A stretch of DNA of 29,150 bases from positions 1,717 to 30,866 of the forward strand of contig DEIL01000305.1 of assembly GCA_002352445.1 (NCBI GenBank), in the 5' to 3' direction. The DNA comes from Desulfobulbaceae bacterium UBA2775. Lineage in GTDB: Bacteria; Desulfobacterota; Desulfobulbia; Desulfobulbales; Desulfocapsaceae. The translations under genes were made by a program, and so were the position numbers. Below the pieces are notes generated by a model. The model searched no databases. It was not told the DNA's origin and saw only the letters and a list, made by a program, of their open reading frames with translations. This document shows positions 15,610-23,278 of this stretch, one piece after another; within the stretch, counting starts at the first letter, position 1, and each line of letters starts with the position of its first letter.

Positions 15610-16593
15610 CTACAGCAATGACCTGTCACTAAGAATATCGTTCTGGGTATGGCGGGCACTTACAGCTTCCTCTTGTGTAACAAGCTCAAACTTAAAATAA
15701 TCTCTGCCTGGTGCTCCCTGACCCACTTTCCATAAATCTGCATTGATTACATGAATGGGACATATATAGCCCCCCAATGTAGGTCCATCGGCAATAAGGA
15801 GAATTGGAGTATTGCCACAAATATTTAGTGTGCCTCTAATAGCATAGGCGTGATCCACAATATTCGATGGATGGCTACCGCCCACACCTCCGTCAGACCT
15901 GGCATAAAAACTATCCGGTAGCTCCTCCATCCTGTATGCTGACCGGTTCGATGTGTGCTGAATTTTTGAAGTACGACTAAACAGTAGCTCCATTCCTTCT
16001 TCGGTGACATAATCAGGACTTGTGTTAGGCCCTGGCATAGCTCTCAACACGATTTCATTTTGATATTCAGGAACAACATCAGGTTTAATTTTATTACCGA
16101 CTACCTTGTCACTATCAACAGAAAATTCACCAATTTTCACTTCATCACCGGCTTTCAGAACTCTGCCTTCAAAACCTCCATACGAGCCAAAAACGCATGT
16201 GGATTTACTACCCAGATAGACAGGAACATCTATTCCACCAGCAACAGCAAGGTAAGAACGAAAACCAACTTTCCCAATATGGCTGAATTGGATTTTATCC
16301 CCAGAATTTACTTGAATAGATTCAAACAATGGTATGGAAATATCGTTTAGTTTTGGTTGCATGTCTGTTCCAGAGACTGCAATCACATGATCTTCTGTAA
16401 ATTCGGCTTCAAAAAAACCACCAGTGATCTCAATACCGGCCTCTCCTGGCTTGTTCCCAACCAGGATATTAGCCAACCCGAGTGAAACATTATCCATAGC
16501 GCCAGAGGCACTCATACCTTTACTCAAATACCCCAGGCGACCAGGCCAATCTTCCACCAGTGTCTCGATTCCACCGTTTATTACTTTAAGCAT
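15610..16593 (-). CDS. Carboxyltransferase subunit, AHS2/PxpC (KipA) family, urea-carboxylase-like
   Basis: 327 residues of the allophanate-hydrolase-subunit-2 fold. Motifs are TLVEDWPGRLGYLSKGMSAS (11-30), LANILVGN (40-47), VPVYLGSKSTCVFGSYGGFEGRVL (123-146), MPGPNTSPDYVTEEG (186-200), DGGVGGSHPSNIVDHAYAI (234-252) and ADGPTLGGYICP (268-279). The DWPGRxGY, GGxGGxHPSNI and GPTLGGxICP forms fit the C-terminal half of the urea carboxylase carboxyltransferase better than ordinary 5-oxoprolinase subunit C, by recall. It would accept the carboxyl group from the biotin carrier together with the AHS1 protein. AAGGAGG precedes the ATG at 16593. It starts 39 bases after the AHS1 gene. An automated pipeline would call it pxpC. 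Confidence 0.85.
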   Translation of the reverse strand: MLKVINGGIETLVEDWPGRLGYLSKGMSASGAMDNVSLGLANILVGNKPGEAGIEITGGFFEAEFTEDHVIAVSGTDMQPKLNDISIPLFESIQVNSGDKIQFSHIGKVGFRSYLAVAGGIDVPVYLGSKSTCVFGSYGGFEGRVLKAGDEVKIGEFSVDSDKVVGNKIKPDVVPEYQNEIVLRAMPGPNTSPDYVTEEGMELLFSRTSKIQHTSNRSAYRMEELPDSFYARSDGGVGGSHPSNIVDHAYAIRGTLNICGNTPILLIADGPTLGGYICPIHVINADLWKVGQGAPGRDYFKFELVTQEEAVSARHTQNDILSDRSLL

Positions 16594-16632
16594 CAGTTCC
16601 TCCTTTCTTAGTCATGAAAAAAACTTCCTATC

Positions 16633-17619
16633 TTACAAACGGGGAGCTGCTTTTATTCCTTTTTCTTGCTTTTCCTTCAGCAATTTAATCCCTGCCTGAA
16701 TTTTTTCTGAATCAAACCATTCAATGTAATCTTTTGCCTTGATTACACCTTTTTCGATGTTGTATTCATAATCAGTTTTTTCATGCACATGCTTATATAT
16801 TTCAACGACTTCTTTCTCGGTAGCTTCATGAAATTTTACACGGTCAGCATTTCGATATAAAAATGGACCATCCTTAAACATCGGATGTTTACAGGCGAAT
16901 TGAAATACCGGAATAGTCCTGCCAAATAACTGATAACCTCCACCAGTTGGTGTCGTATATGTGAAGACACATGGTCCACCTATACCTACAGCACCCTCAG
17001 GAGTCCAGGTACGGGGTGGATTGTATTTGGGAACAACTAATGCACAGCGTGGATCCATGGCCCAGAGAAATGCACCTCCTGGCCAAAAACCTCCGCCAGA
17101 ATTGAACCACTCTGTACTTAAGAACATTTCTTTTACTTCTTTAACTGTAAGCCCATTACAGAGAGCAATGTACTCCAAATTGTAACCATTGATAATGTTA
17201 GGAGCATCTGAACGAACCTCTTTTGCATATTTTTCAACAGCTTTTTTGGTTTCAGAATCCTCAAATGCAATCGGTAGATTTATTATTCGTGATTCCAAAA
17301 CGACATCATCGACTGTCTGCATGGAATCTTCAGCTTCCTTGACCATATCAATCAATTTAGCGACAGTCACTTTTCCGGGATCGAAATGTAATAGATTTGT
17401 CCTGATTCCTGGTACCGTTTCAATAAGACCATTAAAATTTTTAGCTGCAATTCGATCATTTATAGCTAACATTCTAAAAGAATCTTGAAGCAATGCTCGT
17501 TGTTCTCGACCATATTCTACTTGTAAAAAGCCATCTCCAGCTTGCCTGAACAAAACCTCAAGCCTGCCTTGGGTTGCTGGCATATAATCTAAAACAACAT
17601 CAAATTTACCATTTTTCAT
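16633..17619 (-). CDS. Carboxyltransferase subunit, AHS1/PxpB (KipI) family, long urea-carboxylase-like form
   Basis: 328 residues, about 100 longer than common PxpB/KipI proteins. The N-terminal half has RAGD-like RQAGDGFLQVEYG (25-37) and GLIETVPGIRTNLLHFDP (64-81). The C-terminal half has YNLEYIALCNGLTVKEV, GFWPGGAFLWAMDPRCALVVPKYN, PRTWTPEGAVGIGG (202-215) and GGYQLFGRTIPVFQ (227-240). The PRTWTPEGAVGIGG motif is a hallmark I associate with urea carboxylase. The ending is a Lys-rich tail. The ATG at 17619 has AGGAG at proper spacing; upstream in-frame starts lack one. With the AHS2 neighbour it forms a complete carboxyltransferase. Substrate unknown; no amidase (allophanate hydrolase) gene is adjacent. 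Confidence 0.85.
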   Translation of the reverse strand: MKNGKFDVVLDYMPATQGRLEVLFRQAGDGFLQVEYGREQRALLQDSFRMLAINDRIAAKNFNGLIETVPGIRTNLLHFDPGKVTVAKLIDMVKEAEDSMQTVDDVVLESRIINLPIAFEDSETKKAVEKYAKEVRSDAPNIINGYNLEYIALCNGLTVKEVKEMFLSTEWFNSGGGFWPGGAFLWAMDPRCALVVPKYNPPRTWTPEGAVGIGGPCVFTYTTPTGGGYQLFGRTIPVFQFACKHPMFKDGPFLYRNADRVKFHEATEKEVVEIYKHVHEKTDYEYNIEKGVIKAKDYIEWFDSEKIQAGIKLLKEKQEKGIKAAPRL

Positions 17620-17758
17620 TGATTTTCTCCTGATCTGCATTGGGCCCAAACACTAGAAATATGTATTATCTCAATGGCATTAAATCCAATCGTTTTTGTT
17701 CCTGTTTCTTTCCAAAAGCCTATCTCTTATCTACCTCATATCCTTACCATCATTATTG

Positions 17759-18511
17759 CTAATTTTCTGGTGAAGATATAGTACAATTAGATTTCTCTAA
17801 AACTGAACGTACTGCCATCACAATTTCTAAAGAGCCAGGGCTGTCACTGTGAACACAAACAGAATTGCCACTTATCGCAATATCTCTTCCTTCAATCGAG
17901 GTCACCTTGTTTTCCAATACCATTCTTTTGACGCGCGATGCAGCTTGCTCATGATTATGAGCTTCGTGAGTCCTTGTTATGACAAGATTCCCATCAGCAT
18001 CATAACCAAGGTCAGAATACATTTCGCAAATGGTCCTTACCCCCATACCTTCAGCAATAGGAACAATGACTCCCTTTTCCATTACATAAAGAAACAGTTT
18101 AGGATCAATATCCAAAATAGCCTGGCATATTGACCGCGCAATTTTGTCATCTTTATGAGCCATGCCATAGAGCGATCCATGCGGTTTGACATGGTGCAAT
18201 TTAATACCAGCTGCATCTGTAAATGCTTTAAGCGCTCCTACCTGATAGAGCACTATTGTATATACTTCTTCAGGTGCAAGCTTCATCTCTCTTCGGCCAA
18301 ATCCCTGCAAATCCGGCAGTCCTGGGTGCGCACCTACCTGCACTCCGAACTTTTTGGCCAAAGCAACGGTGTCCTTCATTACTCCAGGGTCTCCTGCATG
18401 ATACCCACAGGCAATATTGGCACTTGTTATGTAGGACATAAATTCTTCATCATTTCCAAGTTTATACATGCCAAAACTTTCACCCATATCGGCGTTGAGA
18501 TCTATTTCCAT
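17759..18511 (-). CDS. pxpA: 5-oxoprolinase subunit A (LamB/YcsF family)
   Basis: 250 residues with all family motifs: IDLNADMGESFG, NIACGYHAGDPGVM, VGAHPGLPDLQGFGRR, HHVKPHGSLYG and GNSVCVHSDSPGS. PxpA proteins cleave 5-oxoproline to glutamate with PxpB and PxpC; the family was earlier tied to lactam use in fungi (lamB). The ATG at 18511 has AGGTGA upstream; the GTG at 18520 would overlap that site. It sits directly between a sodium symporter with its small partner and the AHS1/AHS2 genes. I infer that it hydrolyses the activated or carboxylated amide made by the downstream enzyme. The natural substrate may be 5-oxoproline or another lactam. Confidence 0.93.
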   Translation of the reverse strand: MEIDLNADMGESFGMYKLGNDEEFMSYITSANIACGYHAGDPGVMKDTVALAKKFGVQVGAHPGLPDLQGFGRREMKLAPEEVYTIVLYQVGALKAFTDAAGIKLHHVKPHGSLYGMAHKDDKIARSICQAILDIDPKLFLYVMEKGVIVPIAEGMGVRTICEMYSDLGYDADGNLVITRTHEAHNHEQAASRVKRMVLENKVTSIEGRDIAISGNSVCVHSDSPGSLEIVMAVRSVLEKSNCTISSPEN

Positions 18512-18550
18512 CAATATCACCTAAATCAAAATAATATTAAGATAATGAAA

Positions 18551-18679
18551 TTATTCTTTATCTTTAGAGAGGCTTGCCAGGTTTTTTGAAACTACGATAA
18601 AATTCCAGATTTCATAGCCAAAAAGCACAACTCCACTTGAAATAATACAAGTCCATAAAAATATTTCTAAATTATTCAT
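18551..18679 (-). CDS. 42-residue single-span membrane protein, probable symporter small subunit
   Basis: Minus-strand reading MNNLEIFLWTCIISSGVVLF, then GYEIWNFIVVSKNLASLSKDKE, then a stop. A strong AGGAG lies 7 bases before the ATG. One hydrophobic helix (about residues 5-24) is followed by an amphipathic, Lys-rich cytoplasmic tail. The gene fits exactly between the symporter stop (18707) and pxpA. Very small membrane proteins encoded next to sodium:solute symporters are known ('symporter small accessory protein'), which is the best guess. The clean frame, ribosome site and position support a real gene despite its size. Confidence 0.65.
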   Translation of the reverse strand: MNNLEIFLWTCIISSGVVLFGYEIWNFIVVSKNLASLSKDKE

Positions 18680-18706
18680 ACGAGAATCTCCTGACTTAAT
18701 TGGGAG

Positions 18707-20182
18707 TTAATATTCGTCTTCTTTCTTTATCTTCAGCACTGCAAAATCAAAATCATCTGGCTTTATCGTGCTCCCAACTACTGATATTAAACCAGCTGTT
18801 ACAAAAGCTATGATCATAGCCCACCCCCATTGATCCATTGCAAGAAACACGTATGTTCCTACGCAAAAACCGACAATACCCCCAATAAACAAAGGTGTAG
18901 AAGCTAACCATTTTTTATATTGAGACATAACAAATCCACACACAAATGGTGCGGTGTACATTGGCATAAAAAGAAGAACCATAAGAATTGACTTCGGTTG
19001 CCAGGAAACAGCAATCACTAATAATGTTACGACAGTAACGACTATACGAACAACCTTTTTAATCTGATCACCATTTGCATCTGGATTAAAATACGTTCGA
19101 TAAATATCATTGCCAATTATGTTACCAATGGCCAACATAGCTGCACCAACACTTCCTACAGTGGCCGACAAAACCAGCCAGATAAACAGTACCCCAAACC
19201 CGGATGGCAAGAACTGACCTACTATTGCAGCATATGCCTGACTGCCTGGAACTTCCGGCATTTGACCCGTTTTCATAAGAATTAATGCTGCAAAACCGAG
19301 TGTTGCAGACAACAGAGGCATGAAAAACCACCAATTGCCAGCGTGCCTGAAAGCCTTTCCAACATTTTTAGGATTTTTAACCGCAAATGCAGTCTGCCAG
19401 TAATCTTGTTGCATAGGTAAGGAAAAAAATGCCCATGCAAGAACCGGAATTAAATAATTCAACATTGCATTAGGCCTAAATATGTCTATCATATCAGCAC
19501 TTAATGCTCCACTCTCGACTAATTCCATGGTTTGTTCGACGATAGGTCCCGGCCCGCCAATTGCCCACCAAGTTGCTATTCCTACAATTGCACATATTGG
19601 CATTGAAATGAGCGTGAAAATCCAGGTGGCAATCAGGCTTCCCCACATACCTGCTGTTAGAGTGAAAATAATAACAGCAATTCCTAAAAACAGGACTCCT
19701 ACCCAATAAGGTACAGCCTCGCCGGTAAGGCCAACAAAAACGTGGCCAGCAGCCAATCCTTGAATCCATGCTCCACTAAAACTCGTTGCAATTGCCGCGA
19801 CAATAATGAGGATATGCAATTTCTTGTCAAAGCGGTGCTTGAAATACTCTGTGAAAGAAAGGGCGTAAGGAAAAATATCACGGAGTTTTGATGCCCAAAT
19901 GCCAAACACCCATAAACCGGCTGCATACATTGGGTAAATCCACACACCAGAGATGCCATTATTCACGCTACCTTCAGCTGCCCCCATAACAGAGGCACCC
20001 CAGATATACATTGAACAAATCGAAGCCATTGCGAGTGCCCAGTGTGCTTTTCTTCCCGCGACAAGATAATCTTCCGCAGTTCGCACCAATTTCAATTTGC
20101 GAACTAATACAGCAACAATTACCGGCACTAAAATAGCCATTAACCCTGCCATAATAGCCAGAGTTGGATCCATGGTTTTCAT
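18707..20182 (-). CDS. Sodium:solute symporter (SSS family)
   Basis: 491 residues with about 13 predicted membrane helices and the SSS layout. It has DYLVAGRKAHWALAMASICSMYIWGASVMGAAEGS near the N-terminus (about 38-72), SFTEYFKHRFDKK after helix 3, and FFSLPMQQDYWQTAFAVKNPKNVGKA in the middle. The family uses sodium to import small solutes such as proline, pantothenate, urea or carboxylates. The AAGGAGC ribosome site supports the start at 20182. As first gene of the PxpA/carboxylase operon it probably imports the amide or lactam used by those enzymes; the solute cannot be read from sequence. An inverted-repeat element occupies most of the upstream region. Confidence 0.9.
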   Translation of the reverse strand: MKTMDPTLAIMAGLMAILVPVIVAVLVRKLKLVRTAEDYLVAGRKAHWALAMASICSMYIWGASVMGAAEGSVNNGISGVWIYPMYAAGLWVFGIWASKLRDIFPYALSFTEYFKHRFDKKLHILIIVAAIATSFSGAWIQGLAAGHVFVGLTGEAVPYWVGVLFLGIAVIIFTLTAGMWGSLIATWIFTLISMPICAIVGIATWWAIGGPGPIVEQTMELVESGALSADMIDIFRPNAMLNYLIPVLAWAFFSLPMQQDYWQTAFAVKNPKNVGKAFRHAGNWWFFMPLLSATLGFAALILMKTGQMPEVPGSQAYAAIVGQFLPSGFGVLFIWLVLSATVGSVGAAMLAIGNIIGNDIYRTYFNPDANGDQIKKVVRIVVTVVTLLVIAVSWQPKSILMVLLFMPMYTAPFVCGFVMSQYKKWLASTPLFIGGIVGFCVGTYVFLAMDQWGWAMIIAFVTAGLISVVGSTIKPDDFDFAVLKIKKEDEY

Positions 20183-20238
20183 CGTTTGCTCCTTTTATAA
20201 GTTATGGTATTTGATTTAACTGAGCTCTCACCCGGGCT

Positions 20239-20381
20239 TAGAAGCTTGTCCGAGAATAGGCATTTTTCTCAAATCGAGGTTTTTCAAAAAAATAAGCACA
20301 GCCATATAGGTCATATTGTGAGCATTATTTTTATGAAAATACGAAGAGTTGGGGGGAAATGCATTCTCGGACAAGCTCCTA
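20239..20381. repeat. Inverted-repeat (MITE-like) element between the flavoenzyme and the symporter gene
   Basis: Perfect 15 bp terminal arms AGCTTGTCCGAGAAT (20243-20257) and ATTCTCGGACAAGCT (20363-20377) extend outward imperfectly to about 20 bp. The AT-rich centre of about 105 bp has no coding frame. The right arm runs straight into the stop codon (TAG, 20379-20381) of the flavoenzyme gene. The shape is that of a non-autonomous transposable element. It also fills the promoter region of the symporter operon. Confidence 0.65.
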
Positions 20382-22988
20382 GTCATCCGCTTTTAAAACA
20401 AAAGTTGCCTTTCCCATCTCAGTCATTCTTTTAGCGCTCTTTTCCTCCAACTCAAGGTCATACTTCAAGCATCGTCTGGCCTCTTGAATTGCCTGTTCTT
20501 CACTCAATACTCCAGCAATTTCTTCAAAATCGCCACACCGCTCATTTACAGAACGTTTAGGTGCCACCTGCCTTAACGATTTTTCCTTTAGTATGAGTTC
20601 TGAGGGGTCTACATACGCAGTCGGTCTCTGCATCTTAATGAAGGGAAGATACTTCTCTTCCTTGGATGGCAGCTTTACTGGCATTCCCTGGAGGTATCGA
20701 TTAATGGACTCTGCTGCTATCTTACCCGCGGCCATAGCTTTCACCACAGTCTTCGGCCCTGTAACCACATCGCCGCCGGCAAAAACCCCGTCAACCCCAG
20801 TTGCCAGCGTCTCCATATCAGCCTCAATGGTCCTTGCCGCAGTCACGGAAACGTCAGGATCTGAATCAACAACATTTAAGTCCACACCTTGACCGATAGC
20901 AATTATCACCGTATCTGCATCCAAACTCTTATCAGTACTTTCATCATACGTTGGACAGAATCTCCCTTGATCATCAAACACTGAAGTGCATTTAACCAGC
21001 TCAACTCCTGATGCCTGACCGTCTCCTGTTATTCGCTTTGGTCCCCAACCGTCATAAATCAATACCCCTTCCGCTATTGCATCTTCCAGTTCTTGATGGT
21101 CGGCCGGCATCTCCTGACGCGATTCAACACATGCCATCTGTACCGTCTCAGCTCCCAGGCGGATTGCTGTCATTGCAATATCCACCGCCACACTTCCCCC
21201 ACCAATCACGACGACTCGTTTACCAATTTTTACTGCCCCGTCCAATCTTACATTCCTGAGAAAATCAAGCCCGATCAGCACACCGTCATGGTCTGCTCCC
21301 GGGATATTTAATTTTGCTCCTAACGCTGCACCAATCGCGACAAACACAGCTTTGTATCCCTGGTCAAACAGATCTTTAATCGCGAAATCCTCACCAAAGG
21401 CCATCCCTGTTTTTATCTCCACCCCCGCACTTTCAATATAGGCAATATCGGATCCTATCACTTCTGTCGGTAGACGAAATTGTGGAACCCCCGTAGCAAG
21501 CATGCCACCTTTAACAGGGAGTTTTTCAAAGATGGTTGGGCTGTATCCCCTTTGCGCCAAATAAAAACCACAGGTAAGGCCCGCCGGACCAGAGCCGATG
21601 ATAGCCACCTTACCGCGACCACCTTCCAACCCCTTTTCTGCTGTAACCATCAGCCCATGCTTTATGCCGTAATCGGTCACGAAGCGCTTCAAATCCCGAA
21701 TGGCCAGAGGTTCTCCAGTCTCACCACGACATATTCGCTCACATTGGTGATCACAAACCCGACTCAGCGATCCGGCAAGAGGATTATCCCTTTTGATCAC
21801 TGCTAATGCTTCGCTGAACTTCCCCTGTGCTATTAATGCACTGTAACCGGGAACATCCTGATCAATAGGACACTCCATCCGACAGTAACCAGGGTAAAAC
21901 TTGTAACAGGTCACGGAACCGGTAGCTAACTTTGTCAGGCATAGATTACACAGACGTTCCCGGGAGACACATTTGGACCGCCTCAAATCCCCCGCCTTGA
22001 CACGATTGGCAAAATCAGGTTCACATAGCCACGGTCGAGCCAGGGATATCAAATCCACTCCTTGTTCCAACAGTTCTTCCATCACTCGTGGCGAACCAAT
22101 CCCCCCCACAAGCATAAGAGCCGTGTCCGTGCCTTTCAGAGCGTCTACAAAGGTATCAACCGCCTCACTAAAATAGTATTCTTTCTCACCCACCTTTTTG
22201 CGCAAAGATTCCCGTAACTCGGTCATAAATCCCATGCCGCCACTGGCCTCAATAAAATCAAAGCCCTCTTTTACAAATCGTTTGGCAATCTTAAAAGTAT
22301 CTTCCAACCAGTGGCCGCCAGGCAGATAATCAGCTGTGTTCATTTTGATGCCAATAGGAAAATCATCCCCAACTTGCTCCCGCACAGCCCGGTATACCTC
22401 GACTGGAAACTGGAGCCTTTTCTCGAGATTACCTCCCCATTTATCAGTTCGGTGATTAACTGCCGGGGAAAGAAATTGCGAAATAAGGTATCCATGGCCG
22501 CCGTGGAACTCAATTCCATCAAAACCGGCCTCTTTCACCCTTGCTGCTGCCCTGCCGAAAGCCTGCACCAAATCTTCAATTTGCTCCGCTGGCATGGTAT
22601 CCACACTTATTTCAGAACTTACCTGTCCATAGGAATAACCAAAGCCCGAACCGCCGGCACTTTGCAACTGTGCAAACACCTTCGCCCCATCACCATGGAG
22701 ATGAATCTCGTCCGCCAACAGTCTCAGCCCTGGCACATACTCATCCCCCCAGGCAACAATTTGTTCATGAAAAGAGCGACCCATGGGTTGTACGCCAATT
22801 GCTTCGGTGATGATAAGGCCAACGCCACCTTCAGCCGATTTTCGATAGGTATTCAGAATGTCCACCGTCACATGGCCAGTCGGGTCACCCATTCCAGTTT
22901 CCATGGCCGACCGGACCAGCCTGTTCTTGATCTTCAAGCCTTTCAAATGAAAAGGGCTGAATAAATTTGCACATTCATGACTGCTCAT
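20379..22988 (-). CDS. Old Yellow Enzyme fused to GltD-like Fe-S flavin NAD(P) oxidoreductase
   Basis: 869 residues in three blocks. An FMN-binding OYE barrel spans about 1-335 (KNRLVRSAMETGM, FHGGHGYLISQFLSPAVNHRTDKWGG at 161-186, LMLVGGIGSPRVMEE, LARPWLCEPDFANRV). A cysteine-rich linker follows (C340, C347, C350, C361, then YCRMECPID at 368-376 and CDHQCERIC at 412-420), matching a GltD/dihydropyrimidine-dehydrogenase type 4Fe-4S domain. Finally come FAD (IIGSGPAGL near 464-471) and NAD(P) (VVIGGGSVAVDIAMTA) Rossmann domains. Electrons should flow NAD(P)H-FAD-Fe-S-FMN to an enone or enoyl substrate. Enoyl reductases of the dienoyl-CoA reductase type share the outer parts but lack the GltD Fe-S domain. 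AGGAG precedes the ATG. The stop codon lies at the edge of a mobile-type repeat. Confidence 0.88.
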   Translation of the reverse strand: MSSHECANLFSPFHLKGLKIKNRLVRSAMETGMGDPTGHVTVDILNTYRKSAEGGVGLIITEAIGVQPMGRSFHEQIVAWGDEYVPGLRLLADEIHLHGDGAKVFAQLQSAGGSGFGYSYGQVSSEISVDTMPAEQIEDLVQAFGRAAARVKEAGFDGIEFHGGHGYLISQFLSPAVNHRTDKWGGNLEKRLQFPVEVYRAVREQVGDDFPIGIKMNTADYLPGGHWLEDTFKIAKRFVKEGFDFIEASGGMGFMTELRESLRKKVGEKEYYFSEAVDTFVDALKGTDTALMLVGGIGSPRVMEELLEQGVDLISLARPWLCEPDFANRVKAGDLRRSKCVSRERLCNLCLTKLATGSVTCYKFYPGYCRMECPIDQDVPGYSALIAQGKFSEALAVIKRDNPLAGSLSRVCDHQCERICRGETGEPLAIRDLKRFVTDYGIKHGLMVTAEKGLEGGRGKVAIIGSGPAGLTCGFYLAQRGYSPTIFEKLPVKGGMLATGVPQFRLPTEVIGSDIAYIESAGVEIKTGMAFGEDFAIKDLFDQGYKAVFVAIGAALGAKLNIPGADHDGVLIGLDFLRNVRLDGAVKIGKRVVVIGGGSVAVDIAMTAIRLGAETVQMACVESRQEMPADHQELEDAIAEGVLIYDGWGPKRITGDGQASGVELVKCTSVFDDQGRFCPTYDESTDKSLDADTVIIAIGQGVDLNVVDSDPDVSVTAARTIEADMETLATGVDGVFAGGDVVTGPKTVVKAMAAGKIAAESINRYLQGMPVKLPSKEEKYLPFIKMQRPTAYVDPSELILKEKSLRQVAPKRSVNERCGDFEEIAGVLSEEQAIQEARRCLKYDLELEEKSAKRMTEMGKATFVLKADD

Positions 22989-23278
22989 AATAGACTCCTG
23001 TAGCTTGAAATAAATCCATGCCTGAAATTAAAGTGTGAACGGTTTTCATTTGTTGCTTTTAAATGCTGTCTACCCATCTTGAGCAATTGCTGGTAGATCG
23101 CGGTGATGGCAAAATTGAAATATGAGTTTATAGCTGAGACCCTGAAGTCTCTTGCCCCACTCATTGAACGAACAGATGAGAGACACAACAACAGGTTAGG
23201 CCGACAATGCTCTTTACGGACAGTACCGAAATATTTAAATTATAATTGTTGGTTGGGTGTGATTCCCCCAACCATGGA
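22989..23278. other. Intergenic region without a supported gene; possible gene remnant
   Basis: Between the flavoenzyme start and the hydrolase stop, short frames exist on both strands: plus, a 30-codon frame from 23106; minus, 22985-23191 with FNFAITAIYQQLLKMGRQH. Both look somewhat protein-like, but neither has a clear start or a recognised family. They may be remains of a transposase. Hairpin GGTTGGG/CCCAACC (23251-23273) lies just downstream of the hydrolase stop and may end its transcript, though a strong T-run is absent. Confidence 0.35.
23251..23273 (-). terminator. Weak terminator-like hairpin after the MetX-like gene
   Basis: A 7 bp perfect stem GGTTGGG/CCCAACC with a 9-base loop lies 6 bases beyond the TGA of the hydrolase. 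On the minus strand it is followed by AACAATTATAATTT, which is AT-rich but has no uninterrupted T-run. Termination is plausible but not strong. Confidence 0.4.

Noticed and set aside
22311..22964. Plus-strand open frame of 217 codons
   Set aside because: Entirely antisense to the OYE domain of the flavoenzyme, whose motifs are unambiguous; no ribosome site or family.
23103..23202. Short plus-strand frame MAKLKYEFIAETLKSLAPLI
   Set aside because: Protein-like for about 30 codons but then stops or shifts, and no family was recognised. A competing minus frame looks equally plausible, so no gene is called.
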